Part shown: positions 26,462-36,473 of the stretch, piece after piece
Numbering within the stretch: the stretch's first letter is position 1
How the letters are laid out: every line of letters starts with the position of its first letter
Assembly: GCA_934547065.1 (NCBI GenBank)
Contig: CAKTEF010000009.1
Coordinates: 9,334-73,333 of the forward strand
Length of the DNA: 64,000 nucleotides
Direction of reading: 5' to 3'
DNA from: an uncultured Faecalibacterium sp.
GTDB taxonomy: Bacteria > Bacillota > Clostridia > Oscillospirales > Ruminococcaceae
Translations under genes and position numbers: made by a program
Notes under the pieces: model-generated
What the model was told of the DNA's origin: nothing
Databases searched by the model: none
The model's input: the letters and a program-made list of their open reading frames with translations, nothing else

Positions 26462-27508
26462 TCAGAGGTACTGAGAAGCGTTCTCGGTGGTAACCTTGAC
26501 GTAATCGACCCAGTAGTACTCCTCGACATCCTTGCCCTCAACGTACAGCTTGGTTGCCTCAGCAGCTGCGGTAGCCTGGCCCACGTCGTCGTTCAGAACG
26601 GTGCCGGTCATCTTGCCATCCACAACGTTCTGGACAGCTTCCTTCAGTGCATCAACACCCACCAGGTAGATGTCCTTGCCAACGGTGCGGCCAGCCTGCT
26701 CGATGGACTGCAGAGCGCCCAGAGCCATTGCGTCGTTGTTGCAGAACACAACTTCGATCTTCTCGCCGTACTGTGCCAGAGCGTTTGCAACGTCCTGCTG
26801 TGCGGTGGTCTGATCCCAGTTGTCCAGGTACTCGTACAGGCACTCCACTTCCTTGCCGGCATCGGTCAGAGCCTTGATGGAGAACTCGGTGCGGTACTGA
26901 GCGTCGATGTTCTCGGGATCGCCCTTGCACATAATGTAGGTGATCTTGCCGTCGCCGTTGATATCGCCCTGGGTCTCGGTCTCCAGGATCAGCTCGCCCT
27001 GATATGTACCGGACTGACGTGCGTCTGCACCAACGTAGCAGCACTTGCCGGCGTAGGAATCCAGAACAGCCTTCTCCGGCTCACGGTTGATGAAGACGAT
27101 GGGGGTGTTGGACGGAGAGATGGTGTCCACGATGGTCTGTGCGGAAGTGGTCTGCACGGGGTTGATGATCAGGACATCCACGCCCTGCTGCAGGAACGTG
27201 TTGATCTGCTCGGTCTGGGTGTTCTGGTCGTTCTTGCCGTCAACGATGGTCACGGAGTAGCCCATATCCTTCAGGTACTCCTCCAGATCGGTGCGGTACA
27301 GGGTCATGAAGTTATCAGCGAACTGATAGATGCAGACACCGATGTTTGCGCTGCCGGAAGCTGCAGCGGCGGAAGCTGCAGTGGAGGAAGCTGCCACAGA
27401 AGAAGCAGCAGTGGAGCTTGCAGAGGAGCCGCCGCAGGCGGTCAGAACGCCAGCGGCACCCACAACAGCGGAAGCTTTCATAAAGTCACGACGCGAAATC
27501 ATTTTCAT
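26462..27508 (-). CDS. mglB: Galactose/glucose-binding lipoprotein
   Basis: 348 residues, periplasmic-binding-protein type I fold. N terminus MKMISRRDFMKASAVVGAAG then LTAC: a twin-arginine-like SRRDFMK followed by a lipobox. A Ser/Ala linker runs to about residue 55. DINGDGKITYI is the EF-hand-like calcium loop that marks galactose/glucose-binding proteins (E. coli MglB), and KIEVVFCNNDAMALGALQSI and VGVDALKEAV match the sugar-binding residues. Start 27508 has AAGGAGAACAAAATT upstream. The high alanine/serine stretch is a linker, not a domain. Confidence 0.92.
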   Translation of the reverse strand: MKMISRRDFMKASAVVGAAGVLTACGGSSASSTAASSVAASSTAASAAAASGSANIGVCIYQFADNFMTLYRTDLEEYLKDMGYSVTIVDGKNDQNTQTEQINTFLQQGVDVLIINPVQTTSAQTIVDTISPSNTPIVFINREPEKAVLDSYAGKCCYVGADARQSGTYQGELILETETQGDINGDGKITYIMCKGDPENIDAQYRTEFSIKALTDAGKEVECLYEYLDNWDQTTAQQDVANALAQYGEKIEVVFCNNDAMALGALQSIEQAGRTVGKDIYLVGVDALKEAVQNVVDGKMTGTVLNDDVGQATAAAEATKLYVEGKDVEEYYWVDYVKVTTENASQYL

Positions 27509-27585
27509 AATTTTGTTCTCCTTCATTCGCATATCACAGCATTCCATGAAATATGCACAACGGCTCATTTCATGATTCTGTTTGT

Positions 27586-27613
27586 ATTATAACCGTCTGC
27601 AAATCGGTTCGCA
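27586..27613 (-). promoter_or_regulatory. mglBAC promoter
   Basis: Minus strand TTGCGA, 16 nt, TATAAT, with a leader of about 70 nt. Confidence 0.6.
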
Positions 27614-27900
27614 ATAGAACAAATACACAAGATTGTGAAAGAATCTTTGTACAACATGGACAATTGCTTCTGTTGTGTACATCATTCTTTTTGCTATCAA
27701 GCACAATTTTCGCCAAAAATGCAACATGCGTCCAAATTCCATACAAAAGTCCATAAAATCTCTCAAAAGAGTTACAATTGCTTTTGCCGTGTGCAACAAT
27801 CCTCCCCAAAACAGAAATGCTCCAATTGTACAGCGGATGCACGATTTGTACAAATGCGCTGCAAATTGGAGCTTTTTTTCATTTTATGGGATCCTGCGCC
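27614..27900. promoter_or_regulatory. AT-rich upstream region of mgl with paired palindromes
   Basis: No coding region. TTGTACAA occurs at 27646-27653 and again at 27846-27853, exactly 200 bp apart, the second inside the 12-bp palindrome ATTTGTACAAAT. GTACAACA (27649-27656) and TGTTGTGTAC (around 27670-27680) make a further dyad. At 27819-27872 GCTCCAATT pairs with AATTGGAGC; the minus strand then runs ATTTCTGTTTT, a possible terminator for the downstream-facing MBL gene, and the plus strand runs TTTTTTT. Operators are plausible but no binding protein is named. Confidence 0.45.
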
Positions 27901-29034
27901 TTATTTGATGCAGGTGGAGCAGGGGGTGTAACCCGCTGCAATCGCCTCGTCGTAACCGGAAAACAGGATCTGGTTCTTCTCGGCCGGCAGGTTCGGGCAG
28001 GTGGGCAGATGGAACTTTTTGCTGTTCACGTTGCCAATGTACGCCTGCTGCGCCGTGCCGGAAGCCGCCGGGGCGGTGGGGTTCAGCGGACCGTCCGGCA
28101 CAAAGTGCTCGTACCCCACCGTGTAGTTCTGACCATCCGACCCGATGGTAATGGTCCCCTGCAGATCGGTCCGGTAAAGGTCCACCCCGGCATCCCGCAG
28201 GATGCTCAGCGTTTCCTCATGCGGGTGGCCGTACTTATTGCCCACCCCGCAGGAGATCACGGCCATTTCCGGCAGCACCGCATTCAGGAACAGATATCCC
28301 GTGGAGGTGCTGGAACCGTGGTGACCCACCTGAAGCACGTCCGCTTTCAGGTTGGCACCGCTGTTCACAAGATCCGTCTCCGCAGTTTTTTCCATGTCGC
28401 CGGTGAGCAGGAAGCTGGTGGAGCCGTAGTCGATGCGCAGCACGATGGAAGTATCGTTGGTGTCGCTGTACTGCGCCACCGGGCCCAGCATGGTCACGGT
28501 GGCACTGCCCAGCTGCCACACCGTGCCCGCGGCGGGCACCTCCACCTGCAGCCCCTGCTGCCGGGTGTACTTGACAAAATCCTGGAAGCACTTGGTGGAA
28601 GCCTCGGTCACCGGGCTGTACACATGGTACGCCGGGAAGTAGGCCAGCGCAGCGGCCAGGCCGCCCACATGGTCCTCGTGGGCGTGGGAGCAGAACACAT
28701 ACTGCAGCTCCTCCACGCCCTGGTTCTGCAGATAGGACACCACCAGGCTGCCGTCATCCACATTGCCGCCGTCGTACAGCATGAACTGGCCGTCACACTC
28801 CACCAGCACGCTGAGCGCCTGCCCCACGTCGATGAAATGCATCTCGAACGGTGCGTCCACCGTGTCCACCGCACCGGCGGCGGAAGCGGATGGGTTCGGG
28901 AGGATGTCGGCACTGCCGCCGGGCGCGGACGGAAGTTCCCCGCAGCCCGCAAGGCCCAGGGCCAGCGCCGCAGCAACGGCCCACGCGGCAATGCGCCGCA
29001 GCAGGCTTACTTTTTCTTTTTTGAAGTTTTCCAC
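27901..29034 (-). CDS. Secreted metallo-beta-lactamase-fold lipoprotein with Ada-like zinc-binding tail
   Basis: 377 residues. Signal peptide with lipobox LGLAGC (Cys 31). The main domain resembles the C-terminal hydrolase domain of ComEC: MHFIDVGQALSVLVE, SHAHEDH at 116-122 (metal ligands), LLTGDME and QVGHHGS. The last ~45 residues (YIGNVNSKKFHLPTCP to CSTC) match the small Cys-rich domain found in Ada and in many extracellular nucleases and peptidases of Firmicutes. Its substrate may be a nucleic acid, by analogy to ComEC. Starts at GTG 29034 and overlaps the end of ygiQ by 28 nt. Fourth gene of the tepA-ftsK-ygiQ run. Confidence 0.85.
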   Translation of the reverse strand: MENFKKEKVSLLRRIAAWAVAAALALGLAGCGELPSAPGGSADILPNPSASAAGAVDTVDAPFEMHFIDVGQALSVLVECDGQFMLYDGGNVDDGSLVVSYLQNQGVEELQYVFCSHAHEDHVGGLAAALAYFPAYHVYSPVTEASTKCFQDFVKYTRQQGLQVEVPAAGTVWQLGSATVTMLGPVAQYSDTNDTSIVLRIDYGSTSFLLTGDMEKTAETDLVNSGANLKADVLQVGHHGSSTSTGYLFLNAVLPEMAVISCGVGNKYGHPHEETLSILRDAGVDLYRTDLQGTITIGSDGQNYTVGYEHFVPDGPLNPTAPAASGTAQQAYIGNVNSKKFHLPTCPNLPAEKNQILFSGYDEAIAAGYTPCSTCIK

Positions 29035-31076
29035 GTTGTGTTCTCTTTCTGTTGATTGGTTTTCGGTTTGGGTCTTGCGGTGCCGTTGGGCGCAAAGCGT
29101 GCGCCGGGGCTGGGCTGGCGGCCCGCTGCCGCCCGGCCTGCGGGTGCGGCGGCATGACCTTTGCCCTTGCCTCCCCTGCCCTGGCCGGGGCGCACGGTGT
29201 AGGTGCCGTCGTTGTGGATGGTCACCTCGGCGCTTTCGGCCCGGCGGGCCGAGCGCTGGACGGCGCGGCGGCCCTCGGCGGGCACCAGCAGCGGGATCAG
29301 GTCCTCGCGGTGGGTCAGCTTGAGCGCCTTGACGACCTTTTCGGCATTGCGCGGCTCATAGTACTGGAGCAGGGCGCGCTGCAGCGCCTTGCCCTCAGCC
29401 GTTTTTTCCACAAACACCGGCTTTAAGGTATAGGGGTCCAGGCCGGTGTAGAACATACAGGTACTCACCGTGCCGGGGGTGGGATAGAAATCCTGCACCT
29501 GCTCCGGACGCATGTGGTTCTTGTAGAGGTATTCCGCCAGATAGACCGCATCTTTCAGGGTGCTGCCGGGGTGGCTGGACATCAGGTACGGCACCAGATA
29601 CTGCTTTTTACCCGCTTTTTTGCTCAGCTCATAGAACTTATCCTTGAACTTGTTGAACGTCTCGATCGGCGGCTTGCCCATGTAGGCCAGGGTGTTGGGG
29701 GCGCAGTGCTCCGGGGCCACCTTCAGCTGACCGGAAACGTGGTACTCCACCAACTCCTTAAAGAATGTATCGTCCGGATCGGCCATCAGGTAGTCAAACC
29801 GGATGCCGCTGCGGATAAACACCTTTTTCACGCCCGGCAGCTCCCGCACCCGGCGCAGGATCTTCAGGTAATCGCTGTGATCCACGATCATGTGGGAGCA
29901 AGTGGTGGGGGCCAGGCAGTGTTTGCCGCCGCTGCACATGCCGCGCAGCATCTGCTCGCGGCAGGAGGGGAAGCGGAAGTTGGCCGTGGGGCCGCCGATA
30001 TCGTGGATATAGCCCTTGAAATCCGGCTCGTGGGTCATCCGCTCCGCTTCCTCCACGATGCTGTCGGCGCTGCGGCTGGTCACACGGCGGCCCTGGTGCA
30101 GCTGGATGGCGCAGAAATTGCAGCCGCCAAAGCAGCCGCGGTTCTGGATGATGGAGAACTGCACCTCGCGGATGGCGGGCACGCCGCCCATGCTCTCGTA
30201 GATGGGATGGTAGCGGCGGGTATAGGGCAGGGCGTAGACCTTGTCCAGCTCCCAGCGCACCAGCGGCTTTGCGGGAATGTTCTGCACCAGATATTTTTCG
30301 CTCTGCTTCTGCACGATGATCTGGCCGCTGACCACATCCTGGTTGTCCATCTGGATGCGGCAGGCTTTGGCGTAGGCCGTCTTATCGCTGGCCACCTTTT
30401 TGAAGCCCGCGCATTCCACGTAGCGCTCGGGCAGGTGGTCGAAGTCGGTCATGTAACAGGTGCCGTCCACGTCCGTGATGCTGCTCACCGGTTCCCCGGC
30501 GGCCAGGCGGCGGGCGATGGCCACGGTCTGGTGCTCGCCCATGCCAAAGCTGATGAGGTCCGCACCGGAATCCTCGGCGATGCTGGGCAGCACGGTGTCC
30601 AGCCAGTAATCATAGTGGGCAAACCGCCGCAGGCTGGCTTCCAGGCCGCCCAGGATCACCGGCAGGTCCGGGTAGGCCTGCTTGGCCAGGCGGGTGTACA
30701 CGGTGGCGCTGCGGTCCGGGCGGGCCCCGCCCATGCCGCCGGGCGAGTATTCATCCTCGGCACGCGGGATCTTGGCCACCGAGTAGTGGCTGACCATGCT
30801 GTCCACATTGCCGCCGCCGATGAAAAAGCCGTATTTGGGTTTGCCGAACCGCTTGAAGTCCTCGCAGTCGGTGTAGCGGGGCTGGGCCAGCACGCCGATC
30901 TTATAGCCCTCGGCTTCCAGCAGGCGGCTGATGATGGCGGTGCCAAAGCTGGGGTGGTCCACATAGGCATCGCCGCCTACCACCACAAAATCCAGCTGGT
31001 CCCACCCGCGGGCTTCCATGTCCGCTTTGCTGATGGGGAGAAATTCGGTGTAGATTTGGGGAGAAGAAGTGTCCAT
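29007..31076 (-). CDS. YgiQ-family radical SAM protein
   Basis: 689 residues. N-terminal domain (FVVVGGDAYVDHPSFG) and the radical SAM core with the cluster motif CFGGCNFC at about 314-321. The following KPLVRWELDKVYALPYTRRY segment, SGKHCLAPTTCSH and VAPEHCAPNTL are hallmarks of the family. The C-terminal ~70 residues are basic and low in complexity (GQGRGGKGKGHAAAPAGR). The reaction of YgiQ proteins is not known. ATG after AAGGAGCATT. ftsK ends 15 nt upstream. Confidence 0.9.
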   Translation of the reverse strand: MDTSSPQIYTEFLPISKADMEARGWDQLDFVVVGGDAYVDHPSFGTAIISRLLEAEGYKIGVLAQPRYTDCEDFKRFGKPKYGFFIGGGNVDSMVSHYSVAKIPRAEDEYSPGGMGGARPDRSATVYTRLAKQAYPDLPVILGGLEASLRRFAHYDYWLDTVLPSIAEDSGADLISFGMGEHQTVAIARRLAAGEPVSSITDVDGTCYMTDFDHLPERYVECAGFKKVASDKTAYAKACRIQMDNQDVVSGQIIVQKQSEKYLVQNIPAKPLVRWELDKVYALPYTRRYHPIYESMGGVPAIREVQFSIIQNRGCFGGCNFCAIQLHQGRRVTSRSADSIVEEAERMTHEPDFKGYIHDIGGPTANFRFPSCREQMLRGMCSGGKHCLAPTTCSHMIVDHSDYLKILRRVRELPGVKKVFIRSGIRFDYLMADPDDTFFKELVEYHVSGQLKVAPEHCAPNTLAYMGKPPIETFNKFKDKFYELSKKAGKKQYLVPYLMSSHPGSTLKDAVYLAEYLYKNHMRPEQVQDFYPTPGTVSTCMFYTGLDPYTLKPVFVEKTAEGKALQRALLQYYEPRNAEKVVKALKLTHREDLIPLLVPAEGRRAVQRSARRAESAEVTIHNDGTYTVRPGQGRGGKGKGHAAAPAGRAAAGRQPSPGARFAPNGTARPKPKTNQQKENTTWKTSKKKK

Positions 31077-31091
31077 AATGCTCCTTATTTT

Positions 31092-33971
31092 TTATGTTTC
31101 ATCCGGTTGATTCATCTGCATTTCCAGCCACTGCTGGCGGCTGATGAGCACAGCGCGGGGCTTGGCCCCCTCGTAGGGGCCGATGATGCCCTTTTGTTCC
31201 ATTTCGTCCATGATGCGGGCCGCGCGGGCATAGCCCAGCTTGCAGCGGCGCTGGAGCAGGCTGGTGGATGCCTGACCGGCATCAATGACCACCTCCACGG
31301 CCTGCTTGAGCATCGGGTCGCTGCCGGATTCCTCGTCCGTATCGGCCGAGGAGCCTTTCTTGCCATCCTGGATGGCGTGCTTTTCCATGGCTTCGATCAT
31401 GGCCTCGTCGTACTGCACGGTGGCGCTCTTTTTGATAAAGTCCAGCACACGGCTGATCTCCTCATCCCGGACAAAGGTGCCCTGGATCCGCACCGGCTTG
31501 GGCGCGCCCACCGGCATAAACAGCATGTCGCCCTGCCCCAGCAGCTTTTCGGCACCGGCACCATCCAGGATGGTGCGGCTGTCCACCTGGCTGGACACCG
31601 CAAAGGCGATGCGGCTGGGGATGTTGGCCTTGATCAGGCCGGTGATGACATCCACGCTGGGGCGCTGGGTGGCCACGATCAGGTGCATGCCGGCGGCACG
31701 GGCTTTTTGCGCGATGCGGCAGATGGAATCCTCCACATCCTTGCCCACCACCATCATCAGGTCGGCCAGCTCGTCGATGATGATGGCGATGTAGGGCATC
31801 TTTTCCAGGCTGGGGTCGGCGGCCGCCAGCTTGTTGAACGATTTGATATCGCGGACATTGTTTTCCGCAAACAGGTGGTAGCGGCGCTCCATCTCCTGCA
31901 CGGCGCTTCCCAGCGCACCGGCCGCCTTGCGCGGCTCGGTGATCACGGGCATGAGCAGGTGCGGGATGCCGTTGTACTCGGCCAGCTCCACCACCTTGGG
32001 GTCAATGAGCATCAGCTTGACATCCTCCGGGCTGGAACGGAACAGCAGGCTCATGATGATGCTGTTGACGCAGACCGATTTGCCGCTGCCCGTGCTGCCC
32101 GCGATGAGCAGGTGGGGCATCTTGCACAGGTCGGCCACCTGGGCCACACCGGCAATGTCCTTGCCCAGGGCCACGCCCAGGGGCGAGGTCATGCGCAGGA
32201 AGCTCTGGCTCTCGAACACACTGCGGATGGAAACGGGGGTCTTTTTGTGGTTGGGCACCTCGATGCCCACGGCGGGCTTGCCGGGGATGGGGGCCTCCAT
32301 GCGGACATCCGCCACGGCCAGGTTCAGGGCAATGTCGTCCGCCAGCGAGGTGATGCGGCTGATCTTGACACCTGCCATAGGCTGCACCTCGTACCGGGTC
32401 ACGGAGGGACCGCGGGAGATGTCCAACACCCGTGTGCGCACGCCAAAGCTTTCCAGGGTGTCCACCAGCTTCTGGGCGTTGGCTTTCAGTTCCTCCTGGG
32501 CGTTGGGGTCGCTCTCCTCCGGTGCCTTTTCAAACAGGTCGATGCCGGGATACTGATACTGGAACGTCTCCGCCACTTCCGCTTCCTCGGCCGGGGCCGC
32601 GGCGGCCTCCTGCTCCGAGACAGCGGGCTTTTCCATGGCCGCCGCCACCAGGGTGTTCAGATCTTTTTCCTCCACCGGCTCGCTGGTGATGCTGATCCAG
32701 CCGTCCTCGTCCGGCTCGCTGCGCATGGCCACGGCGTTCTCGGCGCTTACCCGCACCGGAACGGCCGGGCCGTCGTCCGAGGGCAGGGCGGGCGTGTGGA
32801 CGGCCTCCGGCGCAGCGGGGGCTTCCGGCTGCGGAGCCGCCGGAGCAGCTGCGGGGGCGTTCTCCGGTTCCGGTGCGGCAAAGAAGTCTTCTGCCGCCGT
32901 TTCCACGGCATCCGGCACCACCGGCTTGACGATGGCGCGGGGCGATGCCCGGTGGAGCGGGTCCTGCCCGAATGTTCCGCCGGGTCCGACGATGATCGGT
33001 TCAATGGGTTCGCTGCCGCCCTCTTTCACCGGCGTGCTGTCCGGCCCAAGGTCAATGTCAAAGGCCGCGCGGGGGCCGCCGGAGTACACCTGCACCGGCT
33101 CAAAGGCCGGGGCAGGCTGCGGCGCAGCGGGTTCCGCTGCCGGGGCGGCCGGGGGCGGCTCGTAGCCCAGGCTCTCGTCCACCGGTTCGGGCTCTGTGCC
33201 CTCCTCCAGTTCCTTGGTCACCTTATGGCCCCAGTGGAACACACCGGACAGCCACCCCGGCACCGGGATCCCGCCGGGCTGTTCGTCCGGGCCGTCCGGT
33301 TCTTCTGCGAAGTCCTCCTCGTCCGCTTCCTCCGGCTCTGCTGCGCGGGCGGCGGCACGCTCGGCGCGGCGGGCGGCATTCTGCTCGTACACGGCAAGGC
33401 CTTTCTCATGGACCCCGCCGCCCACATTGCACAGCCACTCCCAGCATTCGGCCGGAGTGATCTCAAAAATGTACAAGCTGGCACAGAGGGCCAGCACTGC
33501 CATGACAAAATTGGCAGCAGGCCGCCCGCACAGCAGCAGCAGATTCCCGCCCAGCAAAGCGCCCATGACACCGCCGCCCAGCCAGGCATTCACGCCGTTT
33601 TCGTAGCAGGCAGCCACCATCTGAGCTGCCGTACCATCGGCCGGGATGTCCGAAAACACGATCACGGTGCCGCAGGCAAAGCTCAGCCCCAGCACCAGCT
33701 TGAACACCGGCATCCACAGGTCCTCGCCCCGCGTGTAGAGGATGGCCAGGTAGCACACGGCCGCCCCCAGCACAAAGCTTCCGCAGCCAAACAGGCCGAA
33801 CAAAAGCTGATGCGCACTTTTCCAGACCGAGTCTCCCTGCACAAAGGCCAGCACCAGGAGCATCAGCCCCGCAAACAGGGTCCCCAGCCCGGCAGGCATC
33901 CGCTCCTGTGCGCGGTTTTTTCGGCGTGCGGCGGCACGTTTTGCAGTTGTTTTCCGTTTATGATTTGCCAT
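31092..33971 (-). CDS. FtsK/SpoIIIE DNA translocase
   Basis: 959 residues. Four membrane helices (about 27-175), a long acidic Pro/Ala/Glu linker (~200-470), then the RecA-like motor with Walker [12 protein letters not shown] near 620 and Walker [12 protein letters not shown], the segment [21 protein letters not shown] and the C-terminal winged-helix gamma domain ([20 protein letters not shown]). It pumps chromosomal DNA at the division or sporulation septum. In Bacillus the SpoIIIE gene follows the tepA homologue, as here. FtsK and SpoIIIE cannot be told apart from the sequence; no symbol is given. Confidence 0.93.
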   Translation of the reverse strand: MANHKRKTTAKRAAARRKNRAQERMPAGLGTLFAGLMLLVLAFVQGDSVWKSAHQLLFGLFGCGSFVLGAAVCYLAILYTRGEDLWMPVFKLVLGLSFACGTVIVFSDIPADGTAAQMVAACYENGVNAWLGGGVMGALLGGNLLLLCGRPAANFVMAVLALCASLYIFEITPAECWEWLCNVGGGVHEKGLAVYEQNAARRAERAAARAAEPEEADEEDFAEEPDGPDEQPGGIPVPGWLSGVFHWGHKVTKELEEGTEPEPVDESLGYEPPPAAPAAEPAAPQPAPAFEPVQVYSGGPRAAFDIDLGPDSTPVKEGGSEPIEPIIVGPGGTFGQDPLHRASPRAIVKPVVPDAVETAAEDFFAAPEPENAPAAAPAAPQPEAPAAPEAVHTPALPSDDGPAVPVRVSAENAVAMRSEPDEDGWISITSEPVEEKDLNTLVAAAMEKPAVSEQEAAAAPAEEAEVAETFQYQYPGIDLFEKAPEESDPNAQEELKANAQKLVDTLESFGVRTRVLDISRGPSVTRYEVQPMAGVKISRITSLADDIALNLAVADVRMEAPIPGKPAVGIEVPNHKKTPVSIRSVFESQSFLRMTSPLGVALGKDIAGVAQVADLCKMPHLLIAGSTGSGKSVCVNSIIMSLLFRSSPEDVKLMLIDPKVVELAEYNGIPHLLMPVITEPRKAAGALGSAVQEMERRYHLFAENNVRDIKSFNKLAAADPSLEKMPYIAIIIDELADLMMVVGKDVEDSICRIAQKARAAGMHLIVATQRPSVDVITGLIKANIPSRIAFAVSSQVDSRTILDGAGAEKLLGQGDMLFMPVGAPKPVRIQGTFVRDEEISRVLDFIKKSATVQYDEAMIEAMEKHAIQDGKKGSSADTDEESGSDPMLKQAVEVVIDAGQASTSLLQRRCKLGYARAARIMDEMEQKGIIGPYEGAKPRAVLISRQQWLEMQMNQPDET

Positions 33972-34086
33972 CTTGCCTTCTACCCTGTCTCCTTTGTTCC
34001 CATACGATTCGATTCTTTCATTTTACCACGGGAAAAGTCAAATGGCAACGCTTACCGGGGCCGCTTTTTTGCCCGCTCTTGCGTGT

Positions 34087-34773
34087 TCAGCGCTCGATCT
34101 CCCGATACAGCCAATCCAGCGCATCCGAAAGGCCGCCCAGCTGGTCGATCAGTTTTTCGCGCACGGCGCGCCGCCCGTCCAGCACAGTGCCCACATCCAT
34201 CACCAGCTCCCCGGTGCGGAGCATCAGCTCGGTGTAGCGCCGGGCCGAGATGCCGCTGTGCCCGGCCACAAAGCCGGTGATCCGCTCCTGCATCTGCTCA
34301 AACCACCGCATGGTCTGGGGCACCCCCAGGATCATGCCGGAGTGGCGCACCGGGTGGATGGTCATGGTGGCTGTGGGCACGATGAAGCTGCGCTGAGCGC
34401 TGACGGCCAGCGGGATGCCGATGGAGTGCCCCCCGCCCAGCACCACGGCGGCACTGGGTTTGCGGATGCTGGCGATCAGCTCGGCCAGCGCAAGCCCCGC
34501 CTCCACATCGCCGCCCACCGTGTTCAGCAGCACCAGCAAGCCCTCCACGGCGGGGTCCTCCTGCACGGCCGCCAGCTGAGGGATCACATGCTCATACTTG
34601 GTGGTTTTCTGGCCCTGAGGCGCTTCCACATGGCCCTCCACCTGCCCGATGATGGTCAGGCAGTGGATGCCGTGCGGCCCTTTGGTGCGCCAGACACTGC
34701 CCAGATCTTCCAACTGTTCCTTTTCCAGCCGCTGCTGTTCCACAAGCTCCTGTTCTGCTTCCCGCTCTGCCAT
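34087..34773 (-). CDS. ClpP-like serine protease of the TepA family
   Basis: 228 residues. ClpP/crotonase fold with the nucleophile Ser 117 in GGGHSIGIPLA and His 140 in TIHPVR, and the oxyanion part LNTVGGDVEAG. About 50 charged residues precede the fold. TepA in Bacillus acts on translocated preproteins or spore proteins; its role is not settled. The start at 34773 has AAGGGAGGAACACGG; an earlier in-frame reading to 34890 lacks one. First gene of the run tepA-ftsK-ygiQ-MBL. Confidence 0.85.
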   Translation of the reverse strand: MAEREAEQELVEQQRLEKEQLEDLGSVWRTKGPHGIHCLTIIGQVEGHVEAPQGQKTTKYEHVIPQLAAVQEDPAVEGLLVLLNTVGGDVEAGLALAELIASIRKPSAAVVLGGGHSIGIPLAVSAQRSFIVPTATMTIHPVRHSGMILGVPQTMRWFEQMQERITGFVAGHSGISARRYTELMLRTGELVMDVGTVLDGRRAVREKLIDQLGGLSDALDWLYREIER

Positions 34774-34874
34774 CCGTGTTCCTCCCTTGGGTGTTTTTGC
34801 ACAGCTTGCCCGCCCCGCCGGGCGGTTATGCACCCGTTTGGCGGTTCCGGAAAGAAAAAATTCTTCCAGACTAT

Positions 34875-34902
34875 TTGACATTCGCTCCAAATGCAGTATA
34901 CT
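34875..34902 (+). promoter_or_regulatory. rex promoter
   Basis: TTGACA, 16 nt, TATACT. Leader about 115 nt. No TTGTGA-N6-TCACAA Rex operator is seen. Confidence 0.7.
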
Positions 34903-35023
34903 TTAGATAAGAACTACATTGACAAAGATATATCATTATTGTGTGCAAATCATCTTATCTGTCGGCAAACCTGTGTAGGGTGCAGGCGTGCCGGACGATT
35001 TTGCTGAAAGGGGAATCACATCT

Positions 35024-35665
35024 ATGAACACGCCCGGCAAAGCTTCTCTCCCGGTGATCAAGCGTCTGCCCAAATATTATCGCTATCTGCGCACCCTGCG
35101 CAATGATGGCATCACCAGCATCTCCTCCCGTGAGCTGGCAGCCCAGATGGGCACCACCGCCTCCCAGGTGCGGCAGGATTTCAACTGCATCGGGGATGTG
35201 AACGGGCGGCAGGGCATCGGCTATTCGGTCGAGAACCTGCTCTCCATCCTGGAACAGCTGCTGTTCGGCAACGGGGACCGGCTGCCCACCATCCTGATCG
35301 GCTGCGGCCGCCTGGGCAAAGCGGTCAGCCGCTTTATTACCACCGATACCAACGGCTACAAGCTGATCGCCGCGTTCGACAACTCCGCCGATGAAGTGGG
35401 CAAGGAGATCAACGGCATCCAGATCCTGCACATTGACGAGCTGGAAGCGTTCTGCGCCGAACACAAGCCGGAGGTGGCTGTGCTCTGCCTGCCCCGCAGC
35501 GGAGCCGAGGAGATCAGCGGCCGGTTGGTCAGCATGGACATCAAGGGCTTCTGGAACTTCTCCCACTACGACCTCTCGGTGCCGTATCCGGACGTGGTGG
35601 TGGAGAACGTCCACCTGGGCGACAGCCTGATGAGCCTGGGCTACCGCCTGCGCAACCAGGACTGA
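35024..35665 (+). CDS. rex: Redox-sensing transcriptional repressor Rex
   Basis: 213 residues. N-terminal winged helix (SSRELAAQMGTTASQVRQDF, residues ~34-53), then a Rossmann domain with IGCGRLGKAV at 92-101, which reads NADH/NAD. It represses fermentation and NADH-recycling genes when NADH is low. The length is standard. AAAGGGGAATCACATCT sets the start at 35024 rather than the earlier in-frame ATG. Confidence 0.93.
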   Translation: MNTPGKASLPVIKRLPKYYRYLRTLRNDGITSISSRELAAQMGTTASQVRQDFNCIGDVNGRQGIGYSVENLLSILEQLLFGNGDRLPTILIGCGRLGKAVSRFITTDTNGYKLIAAFDNSADEVGKEINGIQILHIDELEAFCAEHKPEVAVLCLPRSGAEEISGRLVSMDIKGFWNFSHYDLSVPYPDVVVENVHLGDSLMSLGYRLRNQD

Positions 35666-35697
35666 GTCCATACTATATAAAAATAAGAAAGCAGGCT

Positions 35698-35742
35698 ACA
35701 ACCCTCCCGGCGCAGCAACGGCTGAGAGGGTTGTCTTTTTAT
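35698..35742 (+). terminator. Terminator between rex and tdk
   Basis: ACAACCCTC (35698-35706) with GAGGGTTGT (35726-35734), then CTTTTT; tdk starts 18 nt later, so read-through or a hidden promoter must express it. Confidence 0.7.
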
Positions 35743-35756
35743 GAGGAGGAGTCCCA

Positions 35757-36374
35757 ATGGCAAAGCTTTATTTCCGTTACGGTGCCATGAACAGCGGCAA
35801 AAGCACCGCCCTGATGCAGGTAGCACACAACTATGAGGAGCAGGGGATGCGGGTGCTGATCCTGAAACCGCAGGTGGACACCAAGGGCGGCAGCGAACTG
35901 GTCAGCCGCCTGGGGGTCCGCCGCAGGGCCGACCTGCTGATCCCGCCGGAGACCGATGTGTTCGAGGCCGTGCGCGCCGCCAACACCGGCGAGAAACCGC
36001 TGGCCTGCGTGCTGTGCGATGAGAGCCAGTTCTTTACTCCGGAGCAGGCCGAGCAGCTGTTCATGGTCACGGTCGATCTGAACATCCCGGTGATCTGCTA
36101 TGGCCTGCGGTCCGATTTTTCGCTCCGGGGCTTCCCCGGCTCCACCCGTCTGCTGGAACTGGCCCACACCATCGAGGAGATGAAAACCATCTGCACCTGC
36201 GGCCGCAAAGCCACCTGCAACTGCCGCAAGGTCAACGGCACGTTCGTATTTGAGGGCGAGCAGGTGGCCATCGACCTGGAAAACGACGTGCAGTACGTCA
36301 GCATGTGCCCGCAGTGCTATTTCCGGGCGCGCCGCGCTTTTTATGCCCGCCGGGCGGCCCGGCAGGATTCCTGA
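35757..36374 (+). CDS. tdk: Thymidine kinase (type II)
   Basis: 205 residues. Phosphorylates thymidine for salvage. P-loop GAMNSGKST at 9-17, catalytic Glu 89 in LCDESQFF, the lasso region with the zinc ligands CTCGRKATCNC and CPQCYF. ATGAGGAGGAGTCCC precedes the ATG. It lies directly after rex with a terminator between them. Confidence 0.95.
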   Translation: MAKLYFRYGAMNSGKSTALMQVAHNYEEQGMRVLILKPQVDTKGGSELVSRLGVRRRADLLIPPETDVFEAVRAANTGEKPLACVLCDESQFFTPEQAEQLFMVTVDLNIPVICYGLRSDFSLRGFPGSTRLLELAHTIEEMKTICTCGRKATCNCRKVNGTFVFEGEQVAIDLENDVQYVSMCPQCYFRARRAFYARRAARQDS

Positions 36375-36442
36375 TATTTCCAAAGAATCATTTCGTTTCG
36401 TCCATTTTGCGGCTTCTTTTTCAAAATTTCAAATTCTTTTCC

Positions 36443-36473
36443 GCACGCGGCAGGTTCTGCCGTGTGCTTTTTT
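36443..36473 (+). terminator. tdk terminator
   Basis: GCACGCGGCAG with CTGCCGTGTGC and a GTT loop (36443-36467), then TTTTTT. Confidence 0.8.

Noticed and set aside
27819..27879. Plus-strand terminator of an unseen gene
   Set aside because: The hairpin with TTTTTTT is real, but no coding region or promoter precedes it on the plus strand.
29514..34280. 1588-codon open frame on the plus strand
   Set aside because: It is antisense to ygiQ, ftsK and tepA, which have motifs, ribosome binding sites and normal lengths. The composition (His, Ala, Gly, Gln) is typical of a shadow frame in GC-rich DNA.
34903..35023. Rex autoregulation site before rex
   Set aside because: I looked for TTGTGA-N6-TCACAA; only a one-sided TTGTGTGC is present.
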